From: Bacteroidia bacterium
GTDB lineage: Bacteria; Bacteroidota; Bacteroidia; UKL13-3
Length of the DNA: 64,000 nucleotides
NCBI GenBank assembly: GCA_023151275.1
Contig: JAKLJI010000001.1
Span: forward strand, 334,409-398,408
Direction: 5' to 3'
Shown in pieces: positions 62,455 to 64,000 of this stretch. The position numbers and the translations under genes were made by a program. Positions within the stretch are counted from its first letter, which is position 1. Each line of letters opens with the position of its first letter. The notes beneath the pieces are model-generated. The model saw nothing but the letters and a program-made list of their open reading frames with translations. It was not told the origin of the DNA and searched no databases.

Positions 62455-64000
62455 ATGAAAAAAGCGCTTTTCCTTTCATTCCTATTCCTGTTTTCGCTTT
62501 CACGCCTTTCAGGACAACAAATTTCCTGGAATAAATCCTATCCTTGGGTTGATTCACTTATGGCAACACTTTCGGAAGACGAAAAAATTGCCCAGCTAAT
62601 CACACTTGCGGTTTGGACACAGCGCGACCAAACTCATGAAAAGGAAATTGAAAAGCTAATTGTCGATTACAAAGTTGGCGGGCTCATGTTTATGAAAGGT
62701 GGCCCGGTTAAACAGGCCATTCTTTGTAATCGATTTCAATCCAAATCAAAAATTCCTTTGCTCATCAGCATTGATGGCGAATGGGGATTGAGCATGCGTT
62801 TAGATAGTACACCCACTTTTCCTAGGCAAATGGTTCTTGGAGCTGCCAACAACCTGGAGCTTACCCGTGAAATGGGTGCTGAAATCGCTAAACATTGCAA
62901 GCGTTTGGGCATACACATGAACTACGCCCCGGATGTTGATATCAATAACAACGCTTCAAACCCGGTAATTAACGACAGAAGTTTTGGCGAGAACCGCGAA
63001 ACCGTAGCCAAACACGGCTGGGCTTATGCCAAAGGATTGCAGGAGCAACATGTTATGGCTACAGCCAAGCACTTTCCCGGCCACGGTGATACCGAAACAG
63101 ATTCACATCACGCATTACCAATCATTAATGCAAACCGAAAGCGCCTCGACTCCTTAGAGCTTTATCCCTTTCGGGAAACCATCAACAAAGGAATTGGCGG
63201 TGTAATGGTTGGTCATCTCTTTGTGCCGGCAATTGATACAAACGCCAACAGGGCTGCATCCATTTCACCCATCATTGTTAAAGAGCTTCTACAAAAAGAA
63301 TTAGGGTTTGAAGGACTTGTTGTTTCGGATGGATTAAACATGAAAGGCGTTGCCAATTATGCATCTGCCGGCGAAGTAAGTGCCAAGGCCCTAATGGCAG
63401 GTGTTGAACTGTTGTTGTTTGTTGAAGATGTTCCAAAAAGCATTTTTTGGATAAAAGAATACATGAAAAAAGGCCTGATTACTCAGGAACAACTTAATAA
63501 TGCCTGTCGAAAAATTCTGATTACCAAGTACTGGGCCGGATTAAGTCAATACAAACCCATCAACCTAAAAAACATTTACGACGATTTGAATTGCTGCTCA
63601 ACCGATTTATTGATTCGTAAAATTGTTAAGAATGCCATTGTTGTTGCAAAAAATCAGGACAACCTTATTCCGCTGAATTATCCTCAAAACTACAAAATTG
63701 CGGTTGTGGCTGTTGGAAGCTCAAACTATACAGTTTTTCAGCAAACCATGAACAATTATGTGAAGGCTGATTATTTTTCGATTGACAAAAACGACACTGT
63801 TTTAGCCTTTGACTCCCTTGCCGCTGAACTTCAAAAATACAGCCTAGTTATTCTTAGCATGCAAAACACCAGCCGATTTGTAAGCAGGAGATTAGGCCTA
63901 ACCACTGCTCAAATTGGTTTTGTAAATCGTGTATTGAACGAACGAAGAACCATTCTGGTTAACCACGGTAATCCCTATATTCTTCAACACTTCCCGGCCG
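62455..64000 (+). CDS. Glycoside hydrolase family 3 protein, 3' end beyond the window
   Basis: Open from ATG 62455 to the window edge, about 515 codons without a stop. A signal peptide (MKKALFLSFLFLFSLSRLSG) leads to a GH3 catalytic barrel. KHFPGHGDTETDSH near residue 205 is the NagZ-type loop with the His-Asp dyad, and the nucleophile Asp is in SDGLNMKGV near 292. This is the beta-N-acetylglucosaminidase branch. The visible second part is the start of the C-terminal domain; Bacteroidota homologues often continue into a beta-lactamase-like domain, which cannot be checked here. It probably acts on peptidoglycan or chitin fragments. Confidence 0.92.
   Translation, partial: MKKALFLSFLFLFSLSRLSGQQISWNKSYPWVDSLMATLSEDEKIAQLITLAVWTQRDQTHEKEIEKLIVDYKVGGLMFMKGGPVKQAILCNRFQSKSKIPLLISIDGEWGLSMRLDSTPTFPRQMVLGAANNLELTREMGAEIAKHCKRLGIHMNYAPDVDINNNASNPVINDRSFGENRETVAKHGWAYAKGLQEQHVMATAKHFPGHGDTETDSHHALPIINANRKRLDSLELYPFRETINKGIGGVMVGHLFVPAIDTNANRAASISPIIVKELLQKELGFEGLVVSDGLNMKGVANYASAGEVSAKALMAGVELLLFVEDVPKSIFWIKEYMKKGLITQEQLNNACRKILITKYWAGLSQYKPINLKNIYDDLNCCSTDLLIRKIVKNAIVVAKNQDNLIPLNYPQNYKIAVVAVGSSNYTVFQQTMNNYVKADYFSIDKNDTVLAFDSLAAELQKYSLVILSMQNTSRFVSRRLGLTTAQIGFVNRVLNERRTILVNHGNPYILQHFPA

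Overview
This window looks like a chromosomal segment of a member of the Bacteroidota, probably of the Flavobacteriia or a related lineage. The evidence is: secreted proteins with type IX secretion (Por) C-terminal sorting domains; SusC-type TonB-dependent receptors with carboxypeptidase-like N-terminal domains; lineage families such as DUF4834, DUF4468, DUF5723 and DUF2452; promoters of the TTTG-N19-TAnnTTTG type; and a lack of Shine-Dalgarno sequences ahead of starts. Most of the DNA is ordinary, densely packed housekeeping sequence. I see no prophage, CRISPR array, insertion sequence with a transposase, or multi-gene defence island.

Layout. 0-1.1 kb: the end of a Nudix hydrolase gene and an orphan antitoxin-like gene. 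1.1-5.1 kb (minus): an operon with a small secreted protein, a LytS-type histidine kinase, a LytTR response regulator and a lipoprotein with five glycogen-binding-like repeats. 5.3-6.1 kb: a NucS-like nuclease. 6.1-9.3 kb: kynurenine pathway genes (kmo, kynU) with a DUF2452 gene. 9.3-10.9 kb: a type IX-secreted protein. 11.3-12.8 kb: ispH and a glutathione peroxidase gene. 12.88-14.5 kb: a gene-free array of eight ~212-bp palindrome-rich repeats. 14.7-20.9 kb: outer-membrane proteins, a ComF-like protein, a WG-repeat protein and an M1 aminopeptidase. 21.2-22.7 kb: metK with a SAM-riboswitch-like leader.

22.7-31 kb: a sodium/solute symporter, a SET-domain protein, a DUF4468 protein, then a minus-strand cluster (FAD dehydrogenase, endonuclease I, msrB, DUF4834, FkbM methyltransferase). 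31.1-34.4 kb: split transketolase genes with a VWA-domain gene between the halves. 34.4-36 kb: an SMR transporter and an acyltransferase. 36.3-41.2 kb: a cyanophycin module (isoaspartyl peptidase, cyanophycinase, cyanophycin synthetase). 41.3-44.3 kb: a 55-residue membrane protein, a serine hydrolase, a Rieske-like lipoprotein and 3-hydroxyacyl-CoA dehydrogenase. 44.4-46.7 kb: IscA-like protein, rpsT, radC, gtrA. 46.7-51.1 kb: carB, an alpha/beta hydrolase and a TPR protein. 51.16 kb: tRNA-Leu(CAG). 51.3-57 kb: a TonB receptor gene behind a TPP riboswitch and a second TonB-type receptor. 57-62.3 kb (minus): mutL, two rhomboid proteins, an EEP-family hydrolase and an RDD protein. 62.5 kb to the end: a truncated GH3 glycosidase gene.

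Most unusual sequence: (1) the eight-unit repeat array, with alternating A/B units and palindromes whose loops occur in both orientations; (2) a ~170-bp MITE-like element present twice, 35 kb apart and inverted; (3) a msrB signal-peptide region that overlaps, in another frame, the secretion domain of the gene upstream; (4) the metK leader; (5) a MutL whose endonuclease motifs are altered.
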